Below are positions 36,919 to 46,328 of a DNA stretch of 64,000 nucleotides, piece by piece. Location: NCBI GenBank assembly GCA_028485475.2, contig CP144143.1:2790001-2854000 (forward strand). Direction: 5' to 3'. Position numbers and translations under genes: made by a program. Numbering within the stretch: position 1 is the first letter of the stretch; each line of letters starts with the position of its first letter. The notes beneath the pieces were generated by a model. It had not been told where the DNA came from. It saw only the letters and a list, made by a program, of their open reading frames with translations, and did not search any database. The stretch comes from Chitinophagaceae bacterium C216. GTDB taxonomy: Bacteria; Bacteroidota; Bacteroidia; Chitinophagales; Chitinophagaceae.

Positions 36919-39900
36919 ATGAAAAAGTATTTATCAAAAAAACGGCCCAGAAAAACTTTGCTTGCATTTACTTTTCTAAGCTCTCTATTCATTATTCCTC
37001 ACTTCACAAAGGCACAAAATCAGGAAGTCAGGGGTAGGGTTATTGACGAACAACAAAAACCCATGAAGGGAGTAAGTGTTATTGTTAATAATACAACCCT
37101 AGGTACAGCAACGAACGATAGTGGCTACTATCATATTTCGGGAGTGCCAGCAAATGGTACACTCGTATTTAGCCATACCGGCTATAACAATCAGGAAGTT
37201 CAGGTGGGTGGTCGCGCAGTAGTAGATGTAACAATGACGCCCATCGCCTCTAGCATGGACGAAGTAGTGGCCATCGGTTATGCTACGGCACGCAGAAGAG
37301 ATGTTACAGGAGCTGTAGCATCGGTCAAAGCCACCAATCTCGAAAAAGAATCGCCCCGATCGGTTCAGGATCTTTTAAGAGGTAATGCTGCCGGTATTAT
37401 TGTGGGTATGACTAACGATGCAAAATCTACTGCCAGCTTTCTGGTGAGAGGTAGTGGAACACTGAAAGCAAGTAACAGTCCACTGAATGTCGTGGACGGA
37501 GTGATATTTGACGGTGCTTTTACAGACATCAACCCCAACGATATTGAGTCTATCGACATTCTTAAAGATGCGAGTGCTACTGCTGTATTTGGAGCCAGAG
37601 CCGCCAACGGAGTTATTTTGATTACTACCAAAAAAGGTGCAAGAGGTAAGCCCCGTATCACTTTTAATAGTAATATAGGCTTCGTAAAAGAAGTAGGAAC
37701 GCCCCGTGTAATGAATGCTGAAGAATTTCTTAAATGGCGCTATGATTATGAAATGGGGAAAAACAACGATGCTTACCACCAACAATATCCAGAGAAGTTT
37801 GTAGATCCGCGAAAACTTCAAAACGTAGATCCCTTGACATGGTACAACTACGACATGCAGACTCCCGTTACCTCTGTTACCGAGGAAGAATTAATACGCA
37901 TGTGGTTATCCCGCCTAGAGTTAAAAGCGCCCGAAATTGAAAACTATTTAAATAATAAAATTACAAACTGGCAAAAACTAGTTTTCCAGAAAGGGTTCCA
38001 GCAGGATTATTCAGTAAGTGTATCTAATAGAAATGATCAATCCAATTATTATTTCTCCTTAAACTATGTGGATCGTAAAGGAGTGATTGTTGGGGATCGT
38101 TATAAAAATTTTCGTACTAGGTTAAATCTGGAATCGAAAATCACGTCCTTCTTAAAAGTAGGCGCTAATACAAACTTCGCCGTACGTGATGAAGGTTTTC
38201 TCCAAGCTGACTGGGGACAAATGACCAACATCTCTCCTTTTGGCTCCAATAATCTGGATGATCCCAATAGCCCGTTCAGACGACTGCCCACCGGAGACCC
38301 CACTCCTGTCAATCCATTCCACGACAATCTTTATCGGGATAGAAAGGACATGTATAATACCTTAAACTCAAGTATCTATGGTATTATCAATCTACCTTTG
38401 GGTATAGAATTCCAGTCCACCTACACGCCTTCCTTCGTATGGAGAGAATTCTATAACCACGAATCCTCCAAAAACCCGCAATGGACGGCAACCGGGGGCT
38501 CCAGCGAGCGTACATTCGAAAAAACCTTCAACTGGCAAATAGATAATATCATCAGATGGAAACGTCGCTTTAACGAACATAATGTTGAAGTAACTTTATT
38601 ACAGAATGCTGAAAAGGGTCAGAGGTGGCGCACTACCGCCAAATCTTCACAATATAGTCCCAGCGACATTCTGGGTTATCACCGCTTGCAGGCAGGGGCT
38701 GTTCCTTTAGCCGAAAGTGATGATACTTATAGAACTGGTGATGCATTAATGGGAAGAGTGTTCTATTCTTTCAAAGATCGCTATATGATTACAGCATCTG
38801 TGCGTCGCGATGGGTATTCCGCTTTCGGTTCTCAAAATCCCCGTGCTACATTCCCCGCATTGGCATTTGCCTGGGATTTCTCAGAAGAAAAATTCATGAG
38901 CAATATCCAATGGCTCGATTATTCCAAATTAAGACTTTCATGGGGTAGAAACGGAAACAGAGAAATTGGTATTTATGACGCATTGTCTGATATGACCTCC
39001 GGCCTACACCCGTATATAGATCAAAACGGCAACATTTATCTGTACTCTCAGCTATATGTTAACCGTATGGCCAATCTGGCTCTGAAATGGGAAGCTAAAG
39101 AGTCCTACAACCTAGGGCTTGACTTCGGATTGTTCAATAACAGATTAAGTGGTAGCATTGATGCTTATATCGCTACAACCAAAGACTTATTGGTGGATCG
39201 CGTGCTTCCGGAAATTATCGGATTCAATAGCGTAGCTGCCAATCTAGGTAAAATGGAAAATAAAGGCTTCGAATTTACCCTCACAGGAGATATTATCCGT
39301 AAGAGTGATATCAAATGGACCTCTTCCGTAATCTTCATGCTGAATCGCAGGAAAATCAAGAGTCTTTATGGCGATATGATCGACATTTTGGATGAGAACG
39401 GCAATGTAATCGGTCAAAAAGAAGCAGATGATATTAAGAATGGCTGGTTCATAGGTCAGGATCCAGATAGATACTGGCATTATGAACGCATTGGCGTATG
39501 GCAAATCGGCGAAGAAGCCGAAGCAGCCAAATATGGTAATCAGCCGGGCGATTTCAAATATAAGGATCAAAACGGAGACGGTATTCTTTCCAATGAAGAT
39601 CGCATCTTCCAAGGATACTCTACACCGCGCTTCCGCTGGTCATGGAGAAATGATATTGATTACAAAAACTTCAATCTCTCTTTCTTCCTTTACTCCAATT
39701 GGGGACAAATGGGAACATTCAACCGTGCGGCTAATAATGCCAGCTTTACAGACAGGACTACTGATTATGCAATGCCCAGATGGACTCCAGACAATCCGAT
39801 CAATGATTATGCACGCATAGGTTCTAAAAACCTAGGCAATAATTATGTGGAGCGCTCATTCATTCGACTCGAAAGCGTTGCGCTTTCTTATGCTGTCCCC

Positions 39901-40059
39901 AAACACATACTTAACAAAATAAATGTAATGGGACTGAGAATATCAGCATCAATAAGAAATGCTGCTGTATGGGCCCCTAAATGGAAATTCGGAGATCCAG
40001 AATCAGGCGCCAACCCTACACCCCGCACCTACAACTTAAGCTTTAACTTAACCCTTTAA
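36919..40059 (+). CDS. SusC-like TonB-dependent outer-membrane receptor 2
   Basis: A 1046-residue receptor of full length. The signal peptide ends near KAQ (residue 33). The regulatory-like domain has VRGRVIDEQQKPMKGVSVIV and NGTLVFSHTGYNNQEVQVGG. The plug includes MDEVVAIGYATARRRDVTGA, SVQDLLRGNAAGIIVG, LNVVDGVIFDG, SIDILKDASATAVFGARAAN and GVILITTKKGARGKPRI. The barrel ends in NLSFNLTL. It is clearly divergent from the first SusC, so it probably takes a different substrate or chain length. It is cotranscribed with the SusD gene 11 bases downstream and controlled by operator copy 3. Confidence 0.96.
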   Translation: MKKYLSKKRPRKTLLAFTFLSSLFIIPHFTKAQNQEVRGRVIDEQQKPMKGVSVIVNNTTLGTATNDSGYYHISGVPANGTLVFSHTGYNNQEVQVGGRAVVDVTMTPIASSMDEVVAIGYATARRRDVTGAVASVKATNLEKESPRSVQDLLRGNAAGIIVGMTNDAKSTASFLVRGSGTLKASNSPLNVVDGVIFDGAFTDINPNDIESIDILKDASATAVFGARAANGVILITTKKGARGKPRITFNSNIGFVKEVGTPRVMNAEEFLKWRYDYEMGKNNDAYHQQYPEKFVDPRKLQNVDPLTWYNYDMQTPVTSVTEEELIRMWLSRLELKAPEIENYLNNKITNWQKLVFQKGFQQDYSVSVSNRNDQSNYYFSLNYVDRKGVIVGDRYKNFRTRLNLESKITSFLKVGANTNFAVRDEGFLQADWGQMTNISPFGSNNLDDPNSPFRRLPTGDPTPVNPFHDNLYRDRKDMYNTLNSSIYGIINLPLGIEFQSTYTPSFVWREFYNHESSKNPQWTATGGSSERTFEKTFNWQIDNIIRWKRRFNEHNVEVTLLQNAEKGQRWRTTAKSSQYSPSDILGYHRLQAGAVPLAESDDTYRTGDALMGRVFYSFKDRYMITASVRRDGYSAFGSQNPRATFPALAFAWDFSEEKFMSNIQWLDYSKLRLSWGRNGNREIGIYDALSDMTSGLHPYIDQNGNIYLYSQLYVNRMANLALKWEAKESYNLGLDFGLFNNRLSGSIDAYIATTKDLLVDRVLPEIIGFNSVAANLGKMENKGFEFTLTGDIIRKSDIKWTSSVIFMLNRRKIKSLYGDMIDILDENGNVIGQKEADDIKNGWFIGQDPDRYWHYERIGVWQIGEEAEAAKYGNQPGDFKYKDQNGDGILSNEDRIFQGYSTPRFRWSWRNDIDYKNFNLSFFLYSNWGQMGTFNRAANNASFTDRTTDYAMPRWTPDNPINDYARIGSKNLGNNYVERSFIRLESVALSYAVPKHILNKINVMGLRISASIRNAAVWAPKWKFGDPESGANPTPRTYNLSFNLTL

Positions 40060-40070
40060 TCATTGATACT

Positions 40071-41954
40071 ATGAAACAGAAACATATATATAAAAGTGCA
40101 TTGCTTGTATCAGCGCTTGCTCTTTCACTTGCAGCATGTAAAAAAGATTGGCTCAAACCAAAGCCCCTATCATTTTACGAGCCTGGTGTAGCACTATCAG
40201 ATGTGCAGGGCATGTATTCTGCGCTTACTTCCTGCGAAAGAAACATGCGCCATGAGTTTTTTGGAGACGGCTCTCCTATTCTTACCGAAATCATCCAATC
40301 CGATGTTGCCGTGGAAGGAACTACAGACAAGGCAGGTCCTCAAATGGATATGGATATATCCTTGTTGCCTGATGCAGACCTAAATAATGTGAATACAACT
40401 CGCGTCGGATGGTATTGGTACGAGGGATACAAAGGCATTAAATACGCCAACTCCGTTATTGCCAGAATAGATAATGCGCAATTTACAAGCGAAGAAGAAA
40501 GAAACGCTGTACTAGGTGCCGCATATTTTCAGAGGGCTTATCGCTATTTCAAATTAACCCACCAATTTGGAGATGTACCTTACATCGGTGATGAAATCAG
40601 CGAACCCAAATATGACTTCTATTCATACGATCGTTGGACTATTTTGGAGCAGATGAAAAAAGACCTAGAGTTTGCATACCAATGGGTGCCGGATAATGTA
40701 GACCGTGGCCGCACTTCCAAATCTGCATGTGGAGTATTGTTGATGAAAATCTGCATGGTGCTTGGAGATTTTGATCGCGCCATCACCATCGGCAAAGAGA
40801 TCGTTGCAGCTCACCCTTTGATGAAACAACGTTTTACTTCTAACAGGAATAAACCTAATACCAATCTGATGTTTGACCTCCACAGTGTAGAAGCTAAGTT
40901 GGACATGTCAAATACCGAGGGATTGATGTATGTGGTAGCTTATCCGGAAGTAACTGGTTCCGATCGTATACAAAGCATGCGCAACGCCGTTCCCTTCTGG
41001 AATAGTGGTAGTGTAATTACACCTGATGGCAGAACCGGTACCAATGTCACACCGGCTGCCGATGAAACAGACCCTACCATGGATTTGAACAAAACTTATG
41101 GCCGCGGAATCGGGCGATTAAGGTCGACATGGTACTTTACCAATGATATCTGGCGCGCCGATAAGGAAGCGAATGACATGCGTGGTATTCACAACCGTGA
41201 TAGCTGGAAACGAATGGAAGATTTGAGATATAATCACCCTAATCTGAAAACAGGGTCCAGTCCCAGTCCATGGTATGGCAAGAACTTAGTAAAACCGGCT
41301 TCTATGAGTGTGGAAGACACTATCCGGTGTTGGTATCCATGGCCTCATTATAAGGTGTTTGTCCCCGATCCACTACAAACACAATGGGCAGGTGGAGAAA
41401 CTCCTTGGTATATCTATCGTTCTGCCGAAGTATATCTGCTACTAGCCGAATGCTATTACTGGAAAGGGCAACCAGCAGAAGCCGCAGTGGCACTGAATGA
41501 AGTTCGTACTAGAGCCGGCGCAGAACCCCTTACTGCCGCTGATATAAACATTGGAGAAATTCTTGATGAAAGAGCCCGTGAATTATATTATGAAGAAAAC
41601 AGACATATTGAACTCGTTCGTATATCTTATATCTACGCAAGAACGGGTAAGTCTTGCGAAGTTTTCGGTGGGCGTGTGTATAAATTAGAAAATCTAAGCG
41701 GACCAGGAGGTACTAATGCCAACGTCAAACAAATGGGCATCAACTTTTGGTACGATTGGGTTGTGACTAAGAACAACTTCTACAACAAAGGTGTAAAACA
41801 CAAATGGGCAGAATACAAAATCAGTGTACACCATATATTATGGCCGGTACCTTCCACAGTAATCACTACCAATATTAAAGGTGTAATCAATCAGAACATC
41901 GGATATCCCGGTGCCGAAAACAATGTACCACCATTAAGAGTAGAGGTGCAATAA
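40071..41954 (+). CDS. SusD-like surface glycan-binding lipoprotein 2
   Basis: A 627-residue RagB/SusD-family lipoprotein. Signal peptide with lipobox SLAAC, then KKDWLKPKPLSFYEPG. Conserved parts are AVLGAAYFQRAYRYFKLTHQ, FGDVPYIGDEIS, YRSAEVYLLLAECYYWKGQ, and a C-terminal ILDERARELYYEENRHIELV that replaces the usual RxxEL/WDLRRW form. It pairs with the receptor directly upstream. No discoidin-like accessory lipoprotein follows, unlike operon 1; a 14-bp terminator stem ends the unit. Confidence 0.93.
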   Translation: MKQKHIYKSALLVSALALSLAACKKDWLKPKPLSFYEPGVALSDVQGMYSALTSCERNMRHEFFGDGSPILTEIIQSDVAVEGTTDKAGPQMDMDISLLPDADLNNVNTTRVGWYWYEGYKGIKYANSVIARIDNAQFTSEEERNAVLGAAYFQRAYRYFKLTHQFGDVPYIGDEISEPKYDFYSYDRWTILEQMKKDLEFAYQWVPDNVDRGRTSKSACGVLLMKICMVLGDFDRAITIGKEIVAAHPLMKQRFTSNRNKPNTNLMFDLHSVEAKLDMSNTEGLMYVVAYPEVTGSDRIQSMRNAVPFWNSGSVITPDGRTGTNVTPAADETDPTMDLNKTYGRGIGRLRSTWYFTNDIWRADKEANDMRGIHNRDSWKRMEDLRYNHPNLKTGSSPSPWYGKNLVKPASMSVEDTIRCWYPWPHYKVFVPDPLQTQWAGGETPWYIYRSAEVYLLLAECYYWKGQPAEAAVALNEVRTRAGAEPLTAADINIGEILDERARELYYEENRHIELVRISYIYARTGKSCEVFGGRVYKLENLSGPGGTNANVKQMGINFWYDWVVTKNNFYNKGVKHKWAEYKISVHHILWPVPSTVITTNIKGVINQNIGYPGAENNVPPLRVEVQ

Positions 41955-41980
41955 TGCAATATATAAGCAGTTTTTCTCAG

Positions 41981-42018
41981 GAATACCATTCTGAATAATC
42001 AGAATGGTATTCATTTTT
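41981..42018 (+). terminator. Rho-independent terminator of susCD operon 2
   Basis: GAATACCATTCTGA (41981-41994) pairs perfectly over 14 bases with TCAGAATGGTATTC (41999-42012), with an ATAA loop, followed by A and five T residues. Confidence 0.92.
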
Positions 42019-42086
42019 AAACTCAAAATAGATTAGCAAAACAGGCTGAATATCGACTCTTTAAACATCATTTTTTCAGCTTAAAT

Positions 42087-42102
42087 ATTTCAAACGTTGT
42101 AA
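42087..42102. promoter_or_regulatory. LacI-type operator, copy 4 (oxidoreductase operon)
   Basis: ATTTCAAACGTTGTAA, identical to the three other copies. It ends 45 bases before a possible -7 element TACCTTAG (42148-42155), the same spacing as between copy 1 and TACTTTTA at 25714. It links the oxidoreductase operon to the susCD operons. Confidence 0.8.
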
Positions 42103-42200
42103 TACAAATTACTCTTCCAAAAATCATCAGAACAAAGATTTATGACGTACCTTAGAAATCACTTTTAACGTTATTCTCCTACTACTTTAAAACGATTGTG

Positions 42201-43631
42201 ATGGCTAAATCCGATTTCAACAAAAGCAGAAGAAAATTTATTAAGAACACATTAAGTGTGTCTGCCGGCGCTCTTGTTTTTGGCGCTCCAACTATTGTAC
42301 CGTCTACAGTATTTGGCAAAAACGCACCTAGTAATAAGATCAACATCGGACAGATCGGATGTGGTCGTATTGCTCGCACACATGATTTACCCGAAACATT
42401 TAAAAATGATGTGGCGCGCATCGTAGCTATAGCAGATGTAGATCGATATCGTAGAGAAAAAGGTAAAGAACTGATTGAAGGTTGGTATACAAAAAAAACA
42501 GGCAATAGCAAATATATCGATGTCAAACTTTACAATGATTATCACGATATGCTTGCCAATAAAGATATCGACGCAGTGATCATTAGTACTCCCGATCATT
42601 GGCATGCACAACCGGCCATGGAAGCTGCTCTGGCGGGCAAACATATTTATCTGCAAAAACCAACCTCTCTTACCATTGAAGAAGGCCGCACCATGAGCAA
42701 TGTGATCCAAAAAACAGGAGTAGTCTTTCAATTGGGTAGCCAACAACGCTCCGTCTCTCCTTGGCCTCAGTTCAAAAGAGCTTGCGAGCTAGTCCGTAAC
42801 GGACGCATAGGCAAACTAATAGAAGTTCACGTCGGACTCCCCTCGGATCCTCCCGGAGGAAATACCACCGAAATGCCTATTCCAGACGGCTTGGATTACG
42901 ATATGTGGTTGGGCTCCACTCCTTACGTTTATTACACTCAAGACAGAGTGCACCATCCTACCGATATTGATTCAAGACCCGGCTGGCTAAGAGTGGAACA
43001 ATTCGGAGCCGGAATGATAACAGGATGGGGCGTGCATCATATCGATATCGCCCACTGGGGCATGAATACGGAACTAACCGGACCTATTGAAGTTACCGGA
43101 AGAGCCGATTTCCCTAAAACTGGGCTGTGGAATGTTCATGGCGACTACGAAGTTGTAGCCAAATATGCTAATGGCGTTACCATGTACATTAATAGCAAAA
43201 ATCCCAACGGTGTTAAATTTGTGGGAACCGATGGATGGATATTTGTTTCTCGCGGTAATGTAGGCGTAACAGCTACCGATCCTACTAGTGGTAATAGCAA
43301 GGAGAATAAAGCATTCAATGCAAGCAACCCCGAGATCCTTAAATCTGTTATCGGGCCCAGAGAAATTCATTTGTATGAAAGCCCTGAGCAACATAAAAAC
43401 TGGTTGGATTGTATTCAATCCAAAAAACAAACCATAAGCCCGGCAGAAGTAGCACACCGTTCATGCAGTGCCTGTCTGATTGCACACGCTGCCATGAAAC
43501 TCAACACTACTCTATATTGGGATCCTGTGAAAGAAGTTTTCAAAAACAATATAGAAGCGAACAAACTGCTTAGCAGACCGCAACGTTATCCTTATGGTAC
43601 CAATTATGTTCAGCATAAAATCAAAAAATAA
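42201..43631 (+). CDS. Tat-exported Gfo/Idh/MocA-family oxidoreductase
   Basis: A 476-residue protein read from the ATG at 42201; a GTG one codon earlier is also in frame. The N-terminus has a twin-arginine signal, SRRKFIK at residues 9-15, then a hydrophobic stretch. The Rossmann domain starts INIGQIGCGRIART with GxGxxA at 53-58, and the family KP motif is present in YLQKPTSLTIEEG. The C-terminal sheet domain has GAGMITGWGVHHIDIAHWGM. Tat export suggests it folds with a bound nicotinamide cofactor in the cytosol, as in glucose-fructose oxidoreductase, and works in the periplasm on a sugar hydroxyl. It heads a four-gene exported-protein operon. The substrate is unknown; oxidation at C3 of a glycoside is one possibility. 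Confidence 0.9.
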   Translation: MAKSDFNKSRRKFIKNTLSVSAGALVFGAPTIVPSTVFGKNAPSNKINIGQIGCGRIARTHDLPETFKNDVARIVAIADVDRYRREKGKELIEGWYTKKTGNSKYIDVKLYNDYHDMLANKDIDAVIISTPDHWHAQPAMEAALAGKHIYLQKPTSLTIEEGRTMSNVIQKTGVVFQLGSQQRSVSPWPQFKRACELVRNGRIGKLIEVHVGLPSDPPGGNTTEMPIPDGLDYDMWLGSTPYVYYTQDRVHHPTDIDSRPGWLRVEQFGAGMITGWGVHHIDIAHWGMNTELTGPIEVTGRADFPKTGLWNVHGDYEVVAKYANGVTMYINSKNPNGVKFVGTDGWIFVSRGNVGVTATDPTSGNSKENKAFNASNPEILKSVIGPREIHLYESPEQHKNWLDCIQSKKQTISPAEVAHRSCSACLIAHAAMKLNTTLYWDPVKEVFKNNIEANKLLSRPQRYPYGTNYVQHKIKK

Positions 43632-43633
43632 TT

Positions 43634-45013
43634 ATGATCAGAAAAATATTTACACCTTTAGTTCTGGCTTCGATTATAGCTTGTACAAATACCGATAAAA
43701 ATAGCAGTGACCCTTCTAAGATGACACTAGTTACATTAGACCCGGGTCACTTCCATGCAGCCTTGGTACAGAAAAGCATGTACCCTAATGTAGACAGTAA
43801 CGTATATGTATATGCTCCCGAGGGACCAGACCTCCAGCTACATATGGATAGGATTAATGCCTATAACACTAGAGCTGAAGACCCTACCCGTTGGGCAGAG
43901 CATGTATATACCGGCGCCGACTTCTTTCAGAAAATGATTGAAGAGAAGAAAGGCAATATTGTTGTAATGGCAGGTAACAACCAAAAGAAAACAGAGTACA
44001 TCTACAATACTATTGACGCAGGAATGAATGTATTGGCCGATAAACCTATGGCCATTAACTCAGAAGGCTTTGAACTGTTAAAAAAAGCTTTTGAAAAAGC
44101 TGCAGAAAAAAATGTGCTCTTGTACGATATCATGACCGAGCGATTTGAAATCACTACCATTCTTCAGAGAGAATTTTCGCAGCTCAAAGATGTGTTCGGC
44201 GAACTGGAAAAAGGTACTCCCGAAAACCCTGCTGTCACTAAGGAAAGCGTTCACCATTTCTATAAATTCGTATCGGGCAATGTATTACAGCGCCCGGCTT
44301 GGTTTATGGATGTTACACAACAGGGAGAAGGTATTGTGGACGTAACTACACACTTGGTAGACCTCATCCAATGGGCATGTTTCCCCGAACAAGCATTGGA
44401 CTACACCAAAGATGTAGAATTGATTACTGCTAAACGCTGGCCTACTACAATGACTTTAAGCCAGTTTCATGCTATAACTAAGCAAAACAGTTTTCCCGAC
44501 TACCTACAAAAAGATTTGAGCAACGACACCACACTGAATGTGTTCTGCAATGGAGAAATTAACTACAAACTGCGTGGCGTTCATGCTAAAGTACTGGTAA
44601 AATGGGACTATAAAGCCCCCGAAGGAACTGGTGATACGCACTTCTCTATAATGCGCGGCACCAGAGCCAACTTGATCATCAAACAGGGAAAGGAAGAAAA
44701 CTTCAAACCTGTATTGTACATAGAGCCTGTTAAAAAAGATGACGCTACTTTCGAGGAAGACCTGACAAAAGCCTTGGCCACCATTCAAGCTAAATACCCT
44801 GGTGTAGCACTAAAAAAATTGGCCAATAAGTGGCAAGTTGTAGTGCCTGCTGAGTATGATACAGGTCATGAAGCACACTTTGCTCAGGTTACTGAAAACT
44901 ACCTAAAATACCTGAGCGAAGGCAAACTTCCTCATTGGGAAGTTCCTAACATGATCACTAAATATTATATCACCACTAAAGCTTTGGATCTGGCAAAAGA
45001 ATCAGGTAAATAA
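43634..45013 (+). CDS. Lipoprotein Gfo/Idh-like protein with putative oxidoreductase C-terminal domain
   Basis: A 459-residue protein with a lipoprotein signal (MIRKIFTPLVLASIIACTNT, Cys at 17). It follows the Tat oxidoreductase by 2 bases. The fold resembles Gfo/Idh proteins: NIVVMAGNNQKKTEYIYNTI, MNVLADKPMAINSEGFELL with the family KP pair, and later VDVTTHLVDLIQW. The dinucleotide loop is atypical: MTLVTLDPGHFHAALVQ stands where GxGxxG is expected. That raises the question whether it binds NAD(P) in the ordinary way. Its length and C-terminal half fit the Bacteroidota family annotated as putative oxidoreductase C-terminal domain proteins. Membrane-anchored, facing the periplasm or surface. 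The activity is unknown. Confidence 0.82.
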   Translation: MIRKIFTPLVLASIIACTNTDKNSSDPSKMTLVTLDPGHFHAALVQKSMYPNVDSNVYVYAPEGPDLQLHMDRINAYNTRAEDPTRWAEHVYTGADFFQKMIEEKKGNIVVMAGNNQKKTEYIYNTIDAGMNVLADKPMAINSEGFELLKKAFEKAAEKNVLLYDIMTERFEITTILQREFSQLKDVFGELEKGTPENPAVTKESVHHFYKFVSGNVLQRPAWFMDVTQQGEGIVDVTTHLVDLIQWACFPEQALDYTKDVELITAKRWPTTMTLSQFHAITKQNSFPDYLQKDLSNDTTLNVFCNGEINYKLRGVHAKVLVKWDYKAPEGTGDTHFSIMRGTRANLIIKQGKEENFKPVLYIEPVKKDDATFEEDLTKALATIQAKYPGVALKKLANKWQVVVPAEYDTGHEAHFAQVTENYLKYLSEGKLPHWEVPNMITKYYITTKALDLAKESGK

Positions 45014-46263
45014 TGAAACAATATATATACACAGTATGCGCTGCGCTTACACTTGCGCTACTAAGCACAACCTTACAGGCGCAGCGTATTGCAACTTTAC
45101 AGGTAAATACTTCAGGAAAAGAAAAACTAAATATTCCTGTCGAGGTAGATCTGGACGCTATCACTACTCTGGCCGACAGTAGTCTGCAGTTGTTCGAAAT
45201 TATCAGCGGTAAAAAAGAGCCGGTAGCTTTTCAGATTGCCATTACGGGTAATAAACGTACATTACATTGGGTTGTCACTTCTTCTAAGAGGTCGCAAAGA
45301 ACATTCGAGTTGGCACAGTCTCGACCATCCAATATAGTTTCAAAAACATTGAATGTTCTTGAAAAAGATGGAGCCTTAGTGATTGCTAGCAACAATAAGG
45401 AGCTTTTACAATATAATTACAAAACTGTTTATCCACCCAAGGGAGTAGATACTGCTTACAAAAGAAGCGGGTTCATACACCCGCTTAATACTCCATCGGG
45501 TCATGCACTCACACGCATTAATGCACCCGACCATTATCACCACTGGGGGATGTGGAACCCATGGACACATGTATTGTTTGAAAATGATACGCTCGATTTT
45601 TGGAATCTGAAAGACAGAAAAGGCACTGTACGCTTTGCCGGCTTTAATGCTATAGAAGAAGGAAGCGTTTTCGCAGGCTTAAATGTCCTTCATGAACATG
45701 TAGCATTTAAAAAAAATGGCACTCAGAAAGTCGCTATCAATGAAATTCAAAACATACGGATTTACAGACAACAACCCAACGATCCTTATTATATTCTGGA
45801 TATAACCTCTCAGCTCAGTTGCGCTTCTTCGAGTCCTGTATTGCTACTGGAATACCGCTATGGGGGGTTAGGTATCAGAGCTACAGAACTTTGGAACAAA
45901 GACAATAGTACGACCCTCACTTCCGAAGGCAAAAACCGCAGAGAAGCCGACGGCAGTACAGCTAGATGGTGTATGGTTCAGGGTCAGTTGGAAAACGACT
46001 ATGGAGGATTGGTAATGATGAGTTATCCCACCAACTATAATCATCCGGAACCATTGAGAGTATGGCCTGAAAACTCCAACAGACGCGGAGATGTATTTAT
46101 CAACTTCTCCCCTACTAAAAATAAAGACTGGCTACTGGAGCCTGGCAAAACATATCTGCTTAAATACAGGCTGCTGGTGTTCGACAATCAATTATCCCAA
46201 GAACAAGCAGAGGAGGCTTGGCGAGCATTTGCGCAGCCGCCGGCAGTAAAAATTATCAAATAA
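45013..46263 (+). CDS. Exported PmoA-like protein (DUF6807)
   Basis: A 416-residue protein whose ATG overlaps the preceding TAA stop by one base, so translation is coupled. It has a Sec signal peptide (MKQYIYTVCAALTLALLSTT, cleavage near AQ). The conserved core is GFIHPLNTPSGHALTR, DHYHHWGMWNPWTHVLFEND, TLDFWNLKDRKGTVRF and, later, TARWCMVQGQLENDYGGLVM. The His-rich DHYHHWG motif looks like a metal or catalytic site. The family is called PmoA-like only by old annotation and has no accepted function; it repeatedly occurs beside Gfo/Idh oxidoreductases. Periplasmic by signal peptide. Its place here suggests it acts on the product of the oxidoreductases. Confidence 0.85.
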   Translation: MKQYIYTVCAALTLALLSTTLQAQRIATLQVNTSGKEKLNIPVEVDLDAITTLADSSLQLFEIISGKKEPVAFQIAITGNKRTLHWVVTSSKRSQRTFELAQSRPSNIVSKTLNVLEKDGALVIASNNKELLQYNYKTVYPPKGVDTAYKRSGFIHPLNTPSGHALTRINAPDHYHHWGMWNPWTHVLFENDTLDFWNLKDRKGTVRFAGFNAIEEGSVFAGLNVLHEHVAFKKNGTQKVAINEIQNIRIYRQQPNDPYYILDITSQLSCASSSPVLLLEYRYGGLGIRATELWNKDNSTTLTSEGKNRREADGSTARWCMVQGQLENDYGGLVMMSYPTNYNHPEPLRVWPENSNRRGDVFINFSPTKNKDWLLEPGKTYLLKYRLLVFDNQLSQEQAEEAWRAFAQPPAVKIIK

Positions 46264-46328
46264 GGCTATCGCAATTACAAAGCCACCATTAATACATTAA
46301 CACTGCTATTGCCATAAGAAATCTTAGA

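Noticed and set aside
42148-42200. GTG at 42198 as the start of the Tat oxidoreductase
   Set aside because: The ATG next to it at 42201 gives the same protein less one residue and is the normal start codon.
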